DNA from: Gammaproteobacteria bacterium
GTDB taxonomy: Bacteria; Pseudomonadota; Gammaproteobacteria; Eutrophobiales; Eutrophobiaceae
Reading direction: 5' to 3'
NCBI GenBank assembly: GCA_018676275.1
Contig: JABHFC010000188.1
Location: 1-11,391, forward strand
DNA: 11,391 nucleotides
This document shows positions 1 to 7,254 of this stretch, one piece after another. The position numbers and the translations under genes were made by a program. A model generated the notes under the pieces. It saw only the letters and a list, made by a program, of their open reading frames with translations, was not told the origin of the DNA and did no database searches. The stretch's first letter is position 1. Each line of letters opens with the position of its first letter.

Positions 1-2553
1 GGCGTGTTAAGTGTTGCTGATATTCAAACAATCTATTTCAACCATTTGGCGGGAAATAATTTCGATGGATCACAACGTGACTGTCCCGTGGTGCAATACA
101 ATATCAGTCATGATGGCACCGGTGTAAGCTGCCTTTCCGAATCAGTGACTATTACCGCCGTTGATGCCCACGGTGATACAACGGATCCCGGTAATATCAA
201 AATCGATTTATCTGTGTCCCCCATTTCAGCGGTCTCTGCAAAAGGAACCTGGGCAAGGATAAATTCGGGTACAGGTAGTTTGACAAACAATGCGACAACA
301 GATGGCACAGCAGATTTCACCTTTGCCGGTGATGGCAGTAGCAGCGTGTCGCTGGCCTTCAATTATACGGCGCTGGATACAGGTAATAATACGGAAACTA
401 TCAATTTCAATGTTGACGATCCCGATAGCATCATGGACACAAGGGATAGTGATGGCACAACTGATCCCGACATGATTTTTTCCCTGACCGGATTTCAGTT
501 CTATAACTACGATACCAGTGATGAAGTCATTGCCACGCAAATCTCCGGTAAGCCGTCGAATGTCGCGCCGAACGATGATGTGATTGGTCTTCGAGCAGTC
601 AGGGTCTCGCCGGAAGATGCTTCCGTATGTGAAGCAGCGTTTCCTATCGGTGCGAGTATAACGATACCTATCGGTGCCGAGTGTTTGAATCCCTCCAGTT
701 GCGTCGTCGGTCGAAAGGTACAGATTAATTCAACACCTGTTGATACCAATGCAGATAATACCGGAGCTGCGGGTACCACATCGTATTCGGATGTAAGTCT
801 ATTATTTGAAGATGATGGCATGGCAAGTGGCATGACTCGTGCGCCACTGATCATTAACTACCCTGACGCGGGTCAAATTCAGTTACATGCCCGCTATGAT
901 GTCCCACGGGATGATGGTGGGTCGCCACCAGCTGGTGCAGTTTCCGGTGGTTTTATGGAAGGTTCCAGCCAACCATTTATCGTTAGACCTTTTGGTCTGG
1001 CAATTACAGATATTACGGCTGGTACGACATCCAACCCGGGCTCACTTACTACGGTAGCAGATGTGTTCACCACGGCAGGGAGTGATTTTTCTGTCACTGT
1101 CGGTGCCTATTTGTGGCAGGCAGCAGATGATGACGGAACAAGTTGTGGTGGAACATGTAGTGCCAGTGATGGGATCCCTGATTTTGACGATTCAACCTCT
1201 CCCTACACAATCGGTGTTGATATTACAGATAATACTGACTTAGGTTTTACTGCCCTGGCACCAAACTTTGACTGGAATGCATCAATTACTGCTTCCCTGT
1301 ATACCCCAACTGGCCAAACCTTGGGCGCGTTAAACAACGGAGCTATTTCTCAGGGTGATTTTAGTAGCGGAGAGATGAGCATAGCCGATTTACAATATAC
1401 AGAAGTGGGTAGCATATTCTTGGAGATTAACTCTGATGATTATCTGGGAAATGCCAGCATTGATATTCGCGGTAGCAGTGCACACAACGGCACAACTGAT
1501 TCAAATAGTGACCAAAGTGGTGCGATAGGTCGTTTCATACCCTGGCGTTTTGAAGTTATTTCCAATACACCTGATTTCGCCGATAGTTGTTCCGGCTTTA
1601 CTTACCAGGACCAGCCCTTTTATTATAATACCGCACCGGTGTTGACCTTCGTTGCCAAAGCGGAAACAGGAAATACGACAATGAATTACGGAGGCGGTAA
1701 TACGGCTGCTGGCTTCGTTCGATTTTTGAGTAGCCCAATCCTGGGGCGTAGCTTTTTGGATGGACATCCACCAACAGCTCCATCAGCAACTTTGTTTAGT
1801 TTGTCCGGTGGAACGGTCACTCTTGGAGACGAAACAGATTACGACGGTATGGTCACATTGACCTTGCAAAATAATACTGCCGGCGATTCTTTTGCCTATG
1901 AGAAAGTGACAGAAGAAGATGTCTTTGATGCCGATGTTGATATTACTTTTCTTGGTGCTGGCTTAACCGATTTGGATGGTGTTTGTTACGATAGCGCTGT
2001 CACACCGGGAAGATGCAGCAAAACTTTGTTCCCGGTTGATACTCAGGATCCTTATACGATTAGTACTGTAGGAACTACGGAACTTCGTTTTGGCCGCTTA
2101 CAAATAGATAATGCGGCTGGTTCGGAATTACTACCGCTCTCTATTCCTTTTCAGGCGGAATACTACGACGGAGATAATTTCGTATTAAATACGGATGATA
2201 CTTGTACGTCTATTGCAAACACTAACCTGAGTCTGAGTAGTGGAATTGAAGCGGGTCAAACCGATGGTGACGTTGATATCAGCTCCTGTGCTCTGGGTGG
2301 GGTAACGACAGCGACGATGAGCAATGCTCCAATGCTGGCTGGTGTGGGTGGCCTGAGCTTTTCGGCACCGGGAGAGCTTTGCACAGGTTATGCCGATATT
2401 ACATTGGACTTGAGTACCGGTGGATTGAATATGCCCTGGTTGTTTCACGACTGGGATGATGACGGGAATTACGATAATAATCCTACAGGGCGTGCGACTT
2501 TTGGTGTGTTTTCTGGACAGAGTGAGTTTATTTACATTCGCGAACCCTGGTAA
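1..2553 (+). CDS. mshQ: MshQ-like DUF6701 secreted protein, C-terminal part (5' truncated)
   Basis: The reading frame is open from base 1 (GGC, then a GTG that need not be a start) to TAA at 2551-2553. This is therefore the last ~850 residues of a longer protein, and the N-terminus lies outside the window. It is rich in Asp, Thr, Ser and Gly with few Lys, and has scattered Cys pairs, as in exported beta-rich surface proteins. Counting from base 4, DUF6701/MshQ hallmarks are VRPFGLAI (~327-334), GRFIPWRF (~509-516), a late 'NTDDTCTS' segment (~729-736) and a C-terminal Asp-rich loop DWDDDGNYD (816-824). The chain ends in a GRATFGVFSG...REPW tail typical of the family. MshQ is encoded with MSHA pilin genes; its exact role is unsettled, and a pilus-associated or tip adhesin role is an inference. 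A gap of about 310 bases separates it from mshI, so it probably ends an upstream pilin operon. Confidence 0.88.
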   Translation, partial: GVLSVADIQTIYFNHLAGNNFDGSQRDCPVVQYNISHDGTGVSCLSESVTITAVDAHGDTTDPGNIKIDLSVSPISAVSAKGTWARINSGTGSLTNNATTDGTADFTFAGDGSSSVSLAFNYTALDTGNNTETINFNVDDPDSIMDTRDSDGTTDPDMIFSLTGFQFYNYDTSDEVIATQISGKPSNVAPNDDVIGLRAVRVSPEDASVCEAAFPIGASITIPIGAECLNPSSCVVGRKVQINSTPVDTNADNTGAAGTTSYSDVSLLFEDDGMASGMTRAPLIINYPDAGQIQLHARYDVPRDDGGSPPAGAVSGGFMEGSSQPFIVRPFGLAITDITAGTTSNPGSLTTVADVFTTAGSDFSVTVGAYLWQAADDDGTSCGGTCSASDGIPDFDDSTSPYTIGVDITDNTDLGFTALAPNFDWNASITASLYTPTGQTLGALNNGAISQGDFSSGEMSIADLQYTEVGSIFLEINSDDYLGNASIDIRGSSAHNGTTDSNSDQSGAIGRFIPWRFEVISNTPDFADSCSGFTYQDQPFYYNTAPVLTFVAKAETGNTTMNYGGGNTAAGFVRFLSSPILGRSFLDGHPPTAPSATLFSLSGGTVTLGDETDYDGMVTLTLQNNTAGDSFAYEKVTEEDVFDADVDITFLGAGLTDLDGVCYDSAVTPGRCSKTLFPVDTQDPYTISTVGTTELRFGRLQIDNAAGSELLPLSIPFQAEYYDGDNFVLNTDDTCTSIANTNLSLSSGIEAGQTDGDVDISSCALGGVTTATMSNAPMLAGVGGLSFSAPGELCTGYADITLDLSTGGLNMPWLFHDWDDDGNYDNNPTGRATFGVFSGQSEFIYIREPW

Positions 2554-2596
2554 CATCATTAAAAACAATTATTTAGAAAGTCCTACTGTTTTACTC

Positions 2597-2613
2597 CAGT
2601 ATTCTCCATACTG
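2597..2613 (+). repeat. Short inverted repeat after mshQ
   Basis: CAGTAT (2597-2602) and ATACTG (2608-2613) are perfect inverted complements around a 5-base loop. A further TACTG at 2584-2588 could instead pair with CAGTA at 2597-2601, so two mutually exclusive small hairpins can be drawn. No T-run follows, so it does not look like a normal intrinsic terminator. It could form by chance in AT-rich DNA. Confidence 0.3.
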
Positions 2614-2642
2614 TGCCTTGCCACCCTGCTATTGCCCAATAT

Positions 2643-2671
2643 CTGAATAATTCCCTATACGCTGGTATAAA
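2643..2671 (+). promoter_or_regulatory. Candidate extended -10 promoter upstream of mshI
   Basis: TGG followed by TATAAA (2663-2671) fits an extended -10 element (TGn plus 5 of 6 matches to TATAAT). The -35 position, 17 bases upstream, reads CTGAAT (2643-2648) and matches only 3 of 6 consensus bases, which is tolerable for an extended -10 promoter. The -10 overlaps a perfect 5-base-arm palindrome (2656-2669) that could be an operator. The call rests on consensus matching by eye only. Confidence 0.28.
2656..2669. repeat. Palindrome overlapping candidate -10 element
   Basis: TATAC (2656-2660) and GTATA (2665-2669) are perfect inverted complements separated by GCTG. The element lies across the candidate -10 box at 2666-2671, where a repressor operator would be effective. 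Five-base arms are short, and chance occurrence cannot be excluded. Confidence 0.25.
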
Positions 2672-2697
2672 GCTTGCTTCTTTCACTATGTAAATAC

Positions 2698-2726
2698 TTG
2701 AAATATAGCGATAATTAGAAGAAAAT
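2698..2726 (+). promoter_or_regulatory. Candidate sigma-70 promoter upstream of mshI
   Basis: TTGAAA (2698-2703, 5 of 6 matches to the -35 consensus) is followed after 17 bases by GAAAAT (2721-2726, 4 of 6 matches to TATAAT). It would start a transcript roughly 130 bases before the mshI start. A consensus TTGACA also occurs at 2730-2735, but it has no good -10 at the right distance. The position fits the largest non-coding gap, before a closely packed gene run. Confidence 0.3.
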
Positions 2727-2802
2727 ATATTGACATTAAGTAGTTAGGGTGGAAAACTGAAGTTAATTATTTGGGATAATTTTGGGGAAGTGTCTCTAAA
2801 TT

Positions 2803-2817
2803 TCAGGGATCGCCTGA
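2803..2817 (+). repeat. Short inverted repeat in mshI leader
   Basis: TCAGG (2803-2807) and CCTGA (2813-2817) are perfect inverted complements with a GATCG loop. They lie about 50 bases upstream of the proposed mshI start and would be in its 5' untranslated leader. It could be a small leader hairpin or a protein-binding site; the 5-bp stem alone is weak evidence. Confidence 0.22.
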
Positions 2818-2854
2818 TTAAACCTTCACCTAATTACTAATAAAATGCTTTATC

Positions 2855-2858
2855 GGAG
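2855..2858 (+). promoter_or_regulatory. Ribosome binding site deciding the mshI start (TTG)
   Basis: GGAG lies 7 bases before an in-frame TTG at 2866. The upstream in-frame ATG at 2845 is preceded only by AT-rich sequence with no purine-rich site, and the GGAG falls inside the reading frame that ATG would open. The next in-frame ATG (2890) has no Shine-Dalgarno match. This spacing is the basis for choosing the TTG start. Confidence 0.65.
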
Positions 2859-2865
2859 ATGGTAT

Positions 2866-3825
2866 TTGATTGGATTACTGAAAAAGAAGATGCACGCAAA
2901 CACGCTGGCAGCAGTATGCCCTGACGGTGCAGGCGTTGCTGTGGCTCAGATCCGTCGTGATAACGATGTGCCTCCGATGTTAGAGCTTTGTGAGTACCGG
3001 GGTTTTGAATCGGGTAAGGATGACAAGGTCGCGCTGGAAAAGTTAGTCAAGGATACAAAACTGGATCATTCCCTGTGCGTCAGTCTGGTGGAGCTGGATG
3101 ATTACAGCCTGGTTATGGTGGAGGCACCGGAAGTTCAACCTGAAGAAATGGTTGCCGCAGTAAGATGGCGAATCAAAGATTTGATTGACTTCAATGTCGA
3201 TGACGCGGTTATTGATGTGTTTGAAGTGCCAGATACTAAAACTGGTAGCAACAAGACTATGATGTATGCCGTTGTAGCGCGTATCGAGCAAGTCAAACAC
3301 CGAATTGAAAAACTACTAGGGGCAGGATTGAACCTGGATATCATAGATATACCTGAACTTGCCTTGAGAAATATTGCCGCGATGTTGCCCGAAGATGTAG
3401 CTGGTGTTGCCATGGTCTATATTGGCAAAGATAAGGGACTAATCACTATTACACGCCAGGACACCCTGTATCTTTCTCGTCGAATAAACACCGGTGTTAG
3501 TGCCTTGCCTGATACCTTGATGCAGACCAATGATCCAACTGTTATTGAGGGTTGGCTCGGCGGCGTTATCATCGAAATACAGCGTTCGCTCGATTATTAC
3601 GAAAGCCATTTTGCCTTGCCACCGATTTCCAGTCTGGTAGTAGCCCCGATGCCACAACATGTTCCGGGTGTGGCGGAATTTATTTCCAGTCAACTGGGTG
3701 TTTCAGCCCGCATGCTAGATTTGAAAACCCTGGTCGATACAGAACAAGAGCTTGAATACGAAACGCAGTCTCAATGCCTGCTCGCCATTGGCGCGGCCTT
3801 AAGGTCTGAGGATTTGGCAGCATGA
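2866..3825 (+). CDS. mshI: MSHA biogenesis protein MshI (PilM-like)
   Basis: This 319-residue protein is cytoplasmic, with no signal peptide or membrane segment. It matches MshI, the MSHA counterpart of the actin-fold protein PilM, which docks on the cytoplasmic tail of a PilN-like partner to build the inner-membrane alignment complex. After TTG it begins MIGLLKKK and then runs into an actin-like first strand (AAVCPDGAGVAVAQI). Near residue 243 it has the DYYESHF segment, in the position of the conserved 'SLDYY' region of PilM/MshI proteins, and it ends in a C-terminal 'LLAIGAALR' helix. The start is a choice: TTG 2866 has a good GGAG, while ATG 2845 would add seven residues (MLYRRWY) without a ribosome site. 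The stop overlaps the next gene by 4 bases (ATGA), indicating translational coupling. The family call is firm; ATP binding is not shown. Confidence 0.9.
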   Translation: MIGLLKKKMHANTLAAVCPDGAGVAVAQIRRDNDVPPMLELCEYRGFESGKDDKVALEKLVKDTKLDHSLCVSLVELDDYSLVMVEAPEVQPEEMVAAVRWRIKDLIDFNVDDAVIDVFEVPDTKTGSNKTMMYAVVARIEQVKHRIEKLLGAGLNLDIIDIPELALRNIAAMLPEDVAGVAMVYIGKDKGLITITRQDTLYLSRRINTGVSALPDTLMQTNDPTVIEGWLGGVIIEIQRSLDYYESHFALPPISSLVVAPMPQHVPGVAEFISSQLGVSARMLDLKTLVDTEQELEYETQSQCLLAIGAALRSEDLAA

Positions 3826-4424
3826 AACAACAGATTAATCTTTACCAGCCGATGTTGCGGCCGCAGAAAAAACCTTTTTCTGCTGTCAGCATGTTAGCGC
3901 TTGCAGGACTTTTTATAACTGTATTTGCAGGAATATATGCATATAGTTTGCATCAACTGGATACGATAGAAACGAATTTGAGTAGCATTGAAAAAAATAC
4001 TAAAGATTTACAGGTCCAGGTCGAAAAACTGAGTAAACAATTTCCAGGAAAAACAAAAAGCAAATTACTTAGCTCAGAAATAGCACGATTGAATAAAGAG
4101 TTGGCGACTCGAAGGGAAATAAAAAATGCTTTGAGCCAGCATTCGCTGGAAAACAAAAGGGTATTTTCTGCCTTACTCGAATCTCTGGCCCGTAAGCATG
4201 TACAGGGTACCTGGTTGACAAGGGTATCGATTGGAGAAGGCGGCGAAGCACTGGGGTTTTCAGGAAAAACTTTTTCCTCTGATCTTGTGCCTTTCTATAT
4301 TCAACAGTTATCTGAAGAGAAATCATTTACAGGTTTATCGTTCAATGTGCTTGAGCTACAGCGCTCGGAGAAAGATCCTTTGAATCTGGATTTTCAAGTG
4401 CGCTCAAAGCGGGAGCAGCTCTAA
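3822..4424 (+). CDS. PilN-like inner-membrane alignment protein (MshI2-type)
   Basis: The protein has 200 residues: a short cytoplasmic tail with QQINLY at 3-8, one transmembrane helix at about 23-42, a coiled-coil region (~45-110) and a small periplasmic domain. This is the PilN plan. In type IV pilus systems the N-terminal 'INL' peptide of PilN inserts into PilM, so INLY here should bind the upstream MshI. The gene overlaps mshI by ATGA (3822-3825) and ends immediately before the mshJ ATG, so the three proteins are likely made in linked amounts. Many MSHA loci carry this gene between mshI and mshJ, named mshI2 or left as a PilN-domain protein. The PilN-like role is well supported by layout and context; the exact gene name is uncertain. 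Confidence 0.88.
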   Translation: MKQQINLYQPMLRPQKKPFSAVSMLALAGLFITVFAGIYAYSLHQLDTIETNLSSIEKNTKDLQVQVEKLSKQFPGKTKSKLLSSEIARLNKELATRREIKNALSQHSLENKRVFSALLESLARKHVQGTWLTRVSIGEGGEALGFSGKTFSSDLVPFYIQQLSEEKSFTGLSFNVLELQRSEKDPLNLDFQVRSKREQL

Positions 4425-5123
4425 ATGGACAAAGTCAAAGAAATTCAGGACAAAATTGACAATCTGAGCTTGCGTGAGCGTGGAGCGGTATTCTTTTGTA
4501 CATTGATAGTCCTGTTTTTCGTCTGGGATACTTTTTTCATGCAGCCTTTACAGATAAAGGAGAAGAAAGTTAACTCGGTATTGCAACAAAAAAAGGCGGA
4601 GCAGTTTGTACTGAATGTTAAGTTACAACAATTTATTGTAGTCAGGGATGATGATCCCGACAAAGCAGACAAAGAAAAACTGCAATCGTTAAAATCAGAA
4701 TTAGTAGCAGTCGAAAAACAGTTGCAGGAAACTACAAAACAACTAATTGCCCCAGGAGATATGGCAAGGATGTTGGAGAAAGTGTTACTTGAAGTCAAAG
4801 GTCTGGAGTTAGTTGAAGTCAAAGGGCTTGGTGGAGTCCCCATCATCAAGCCGAAACCGGTGCAAGCGGCAGTTGAAGACACAAATCAAGACACAGTTAA
4901 ACCGAAACCTGTGGGTGTGATAGATAATGCTTACAAGCATGGACTGAAAATAGTATTTGAGGGTGATTATATGAGTACTCTTGCTTATGTTCAGGCATTG
5001 GAAAGTCTTGGTTATGGGTTTTTCTGGGAGAACCTGGAATTGAATGTTATGGAGTATCCTGACTCAACAGTCTCCATTACAGTTTTCACATTGAGTCTGG
5101 ATAAGAACTGGATCGGAGTGTAG
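4425..5123 (+). CDS. mshJ: MSHA biogenesis protein MshJ (PilO-like)
   Basis: The protein has 232 residues: a cytoplasmic N-terminus with LSLRERG (14-20), a transmembrane helix at ~21-39, a Lys/Gln/Glu-rich coiled coil (~45-115) and a periplasmic C-terminal domain. This is the MshJ/PilO layout. It should pair with the PilN-like protein in the periplasm as part of the alignment complex between the motor and the secretin. The ATG starts directly after the preceding TAA, with GGGAG at 4411-4415 as ribosome site 9 bases upstream. A proline/lysine linker contains KPKPV twice, separating the first periplasmic segment (ending EVKGLGGVPI) from the ferredoxin-like end, as is usual in MshJ proteins. The position between the PilN-like gene and mshK agrees with known MSHA loci. 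Confidence 0.91.
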   Translation: MDKVKEIQDKIDNLSLRERGAVFFCTLIVLFFVWDTFFMQPLQIKEKKVNSVLQQKKAEQFVLNVKLQQFIVVRDDDPDKADKEKLQSLKSELVAVEKQLQETTKQLIAPGDMARMLEKVLLEVKGLELVEVKGLGGVPIIKPKPVQAAVEDTNQDTVKPKPVGVIDNAYKHGLKIVFEGDYMSTLAYVQALESLGYGFFWENLELNVMEYPDSTVSITVFTLSLDKNWIGV

Positions 5124-5138
5124 ACAGGAATAATAATA

Positions 5139-5495
5139 ATGATAAAGGTCATATTTACTATGTTTTTATTATTTAGCGCAATAACATTGCGAGCCGATGT
5201 GGATCTTCCTGACCCTACAAGACCCGCTGATTATTCGGTTGCTGTATCTGTTAAGCAAGCCAGACCAAAAACCAGAGCAGAATTTAATTTAAATGCAGTT
5301 CGTATTTCCGCTGACGATCGCAGCGCCATTGTTAATGGTCGCCTGGTTCGCGTGGGAGATGATATCGGTACCGCTAAAGTTAAGGAAATTAATATCCAGA
5401 ATATCGTTCTGGATTATGAAAGAAAAATGATGACCGTTCCCTTGTATGCGAATGGCATTAGCAAATTATACAGAGACTCTGAGAGGAAAAATTAA
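5139..5495 (+). CDS. mshK: MSHA biogenesis protein MshK (PilP-like)
   Basis: The protein is small (118 residues) and exported, with a signal peptide (residues 1-19, likely cleaved after LRA). It is followed by the DPTRP motif (25-29) that marks MshK and related PilP/GspC-like periplasmic proteins. The remaining ~80 residues hold a compact beta domain (LNAVRISADDRSAIVNGRLV, then VGDDIG) of the kind that contacts the N-domains of a secretin. It should connect MshJ and its partners to the MshL pore. AGGA at 5126-5129 lies 9 bases before the ATG. The mshL gene begins 6 bases after the stop, consistent with making the adaptor and the secretin together. Size and motif fit the family well. Confidence 0.88.
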   Translation: MIKVIFTMFLLFSAITLRADVDLPDPTRPADYSVAVSVKQARPKTRAEFNLNAVRISADDRSAIVNGRLVRVGDDIGTAKVKEINIQNIVLDYERKMMTVPLYANGISKLYRDSERKN

Positions 5496-5501
5496 AGGGT
5501 T

Positions 5502-7214
5502 ATGAAATTAGAATTTTACAAAATGGGATGGATTGCAATTATTATCTTTGCATTGTCTGGATGTGAGTCACAAGCACCTCGTCAGGACATTTTGGAAGAT
5601 ATTGAAAAAGTCGTTGAGGAATCTATTGAGATTAATAATGCACAAGAAGCAGTGCCTGCCAATGTAGCAAACGCTTTAATACCAACTATACAGTTGAGCA
5701 CCTCTGAAATACCTAAAATTGATGATGAGCGAAAATTTGATATTTCGGTAAATAATGTTCCTGCGGATCAGTTTTTTATGAGTCTTGTAGATGGAACTTC
5801 ATACAACATGGTCGTGCACCCTGAAGTAACAGGTACGATTACCTTAAATCTGAGTAATGTCACGGTACCTGAAGTTATGAGTGCTGCACGTGAAGTCTAC
5901 GGCTTTGAATTTGTTAGCACCAAGTATGGATTTAATGTGCTACCTGCACGCCTGCAGGCACGTATTTACCAAATTAATTATCTTAATATTATTCGCCGGG
6001 GCACTTCTACGACAACAGTCAGTTCTGGTTCATTGACAAATAGTGACAGTGGAGACACGGCTGGCGGTGCTTCTACCGGAGATGCTGTATTTGGTACAGA
6101 AATAGTAACGGAACAACCTGATACTTCATTCTGGCAGGAACTGGAAGCTTCGGTGAATGCCATTGTTGGATCAAGTGAGAACAGAAGTGTTGTGATTAAC
6201 CCGCAATCAGGTGTAGTAGTAGTCAGAGCATTACCTAACGAGTTAAGAGAAGTGGAATCTTTTCTAATGGCTACTCAGTTGATTGTACAACGCCAGGTTA
6301 TTCTGGAAGCGAAGATTATTGAAGTCAGATTAAGTGATGGTTTTCAGTCAGGCATAAATTGGTCAGCTCTTAGTACGGCGGGTAACAACAGTATTACGGC
6401 ATCGTCCATTGGTGGGGGATCCGTGTTGGTAAATGAATCAGGATCGAGTGATATTGGAGGCACTACCGGCTCGTTAAATCCGGCAAATAACGTTCTTAAC
6501 CCAATCGATGGCGCAGTAACATCAGCTTTTGGAGGAGTGTTTACTCTTGCTTTGAACCTTGGAGACTTTACCAGTTTTATCGAGTTATTAAAGACGCAGG
6601 GTAACGTTCAGGTTCTTTCCAGCCCGCGTGTTGCCACCATGAATAACCAAAAAGCGGTGATCAAAGTAGGAACGGATGAATTTTTTGTCACAGATGTCTC
6701 TACTACGAATACAAACTTGAATAATAATAATTCAACCAGTCAACCCAATATAACATTGACTCCTTTCTTTTCAGGTATTGCTCTGGATGTTACTCCACAA
6801 ATAAGTGGCCAGGGGGAAGTAACATTACATATTCATCCAACAGTCAGTGAAGTTCTGGATCAGCAAAAAACTGTAGTGATTGGCAATCTTACGCAGCAGT
6901 TACCGCTGGCACTGAGTACTGTGCGTGAGTCAGACAGTGTAGTGAGGGCAAAAAGTGGTCAGGTTATTGTATTAGGTGGACTTATGCAGGACATAATTGA
7001 TGATCGCGATGCTGGCGCGCCTGGTTTGAGTGATGTTCCATACATAGGTAATCTTTTTAAACATAAGAAAAAGTCATTAGTTAAGAGTGAACTGGTAATT
7101 TTGCTCAAACCGATCGTGGTGGAAAATGGTAATCAATGGTCTGGTGCATTAAACGAGACAGCGAAATCGCTGAAAGCCTTAAAGAATCAAATGAAACAAT
7201 TTAATCAATACTAA
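5502..7214 (+). CDS. mshL: MSHA pilus secretin MshL
   Basis: This 570-residue outer-membrane secretin forms the channel through which the pilus passes. It opens with a lipoprotein signal peptide ending in lipobox LSGC (Cys21). An STN-like N-terminal domain follows at ~79-148 (FDISVNNVPADQFF onward), then a secretin N-domain region (~153-290) and the C-terminal secretin domain (~340-540). Clear secretin motifs are VLSSPRVATMNNQKA (from 371), SGQVIVLGGLM and VPYIGNLFKHKKK (from 512), ending in ELVILLKPIVVE. Low-complexity inserts rich in Ser, Thr, Gly and Asn sit near 167-190 and 405-415 and in the mid-region, as in gate and loop regions of other secretins. Unlike PilQ it shows no N-terminal AMIN domain. 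Start 5502 includes a full signal peptide; the AAAGGG before it is very close (2 bases), and GAGAGG at 5481-5486 is rather far. Confidence 0.96.
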   Translation: MKLEFYKMGWIAIIIFALSGCESQAPRQDILEDIEKVVEESIEINNAQEAVPANVANALIPTIQLSTSEIPKIDDERKFDISVNNVPADQFFMSLVDGTSYNMVVHPEVTGTITLNLSNVTVPEVMSAAREVYGFEFVSTKYGFNVLPARLQARIYQINYLNIIRRGTSTTTVSSGSLTNSDSGDTAGGASTGDAVFGTEIVTEQPDTSFWQELEASVNAIVGSSENRSVVINPQSGVVVVRALPNELREVESFLMATQLIVQRQVILEAKIIEVRLSDGFQSGINWSALSTAGNNSITASSIGGGSVLVNESGSSDIGGTTGSLNPANNVLNPIDGAVTSAFGGVFTLALNLGDFTSFIELLKTQGNVQVLSSPRVATMNNQKAVIKVGTDEFFVTDVSTTNTNLNNNNSTSQPNITLTPFFSGIALDVTPQISGQGEVTLHIHPTVSEVLDQQKTVVIGNLTQQLPLALSTVRESDSVVRAKSGQVIVLGGLMQDIIDDRDAGAPGLSDVPYIGNLFKHKKKSLVKSELVILLKPIVVENGNQWSGALNETAKSLKALKNQMKQFNQY

Positions 7215-7254
7215 ATTCGAAGACTAGCGAAAAACAGCACCAAGGATAAAAGAG

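Larger units (their letters stand above)
2554..2865. other. Intergenic region between mshQ-type gene and mshI
   Basis: This stretch of about 310 bases is AT-rich and I see no convincing gene in it on either strand; short frames crossing it show no start signal or recognisable protein. It contains candidate sigma-70 promoter elements (near 2643-2671 and 2698-2726), three short perfect inverted repeats (2597-2613, 2656-2669, 2803-2817) and a Shine-Dalgarno GGAG at 2855-2858 serving mshI. No strong intrinsic terminator (GC-rich stem plus T-run) follows the mshQ stop. Some readthrough into mshI is therefore possible. Confidence 0.7.

Noticed and set aside
108..2568. Several minus-strand open frames opposite the mshQ-type gene, up to 127 codons
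   Set aside because: They mirror the long plus-strand coding region with clear DUF6701 motifs, have no ribosome sites or recognisable products, and are expected by chance.
2730..2758. Consensus TTGACA (2730-2735) as the main mshI promoter
   Set aside because: The sequence 16-18 bases downstream (AAAACT and neighbours) is a poor -10. The pair scores below the alternatives nearby, so it is mentioned only as a component of the region.
4791..4838. 24-base near-repeat in mshJ (GAAGTCAAAGG at 4791 and again at 4815)
   Set aside because: It encodes EVKGLELV-EVKGLGGV, which sits where MshJ proteins normally have an alternating hydrophobic strand. Only 11 bases match exactly, so chance similarity or strand periodicity is enough.
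4849..4914. Duplicated KPKPV in MshJ as a possible repeat element
   Set aside because: Lys/Pro-rich linkers between periplasmic subdomains are common, and the two copies differ at the DNA level, giving no sign of a mobile or recent repeat.
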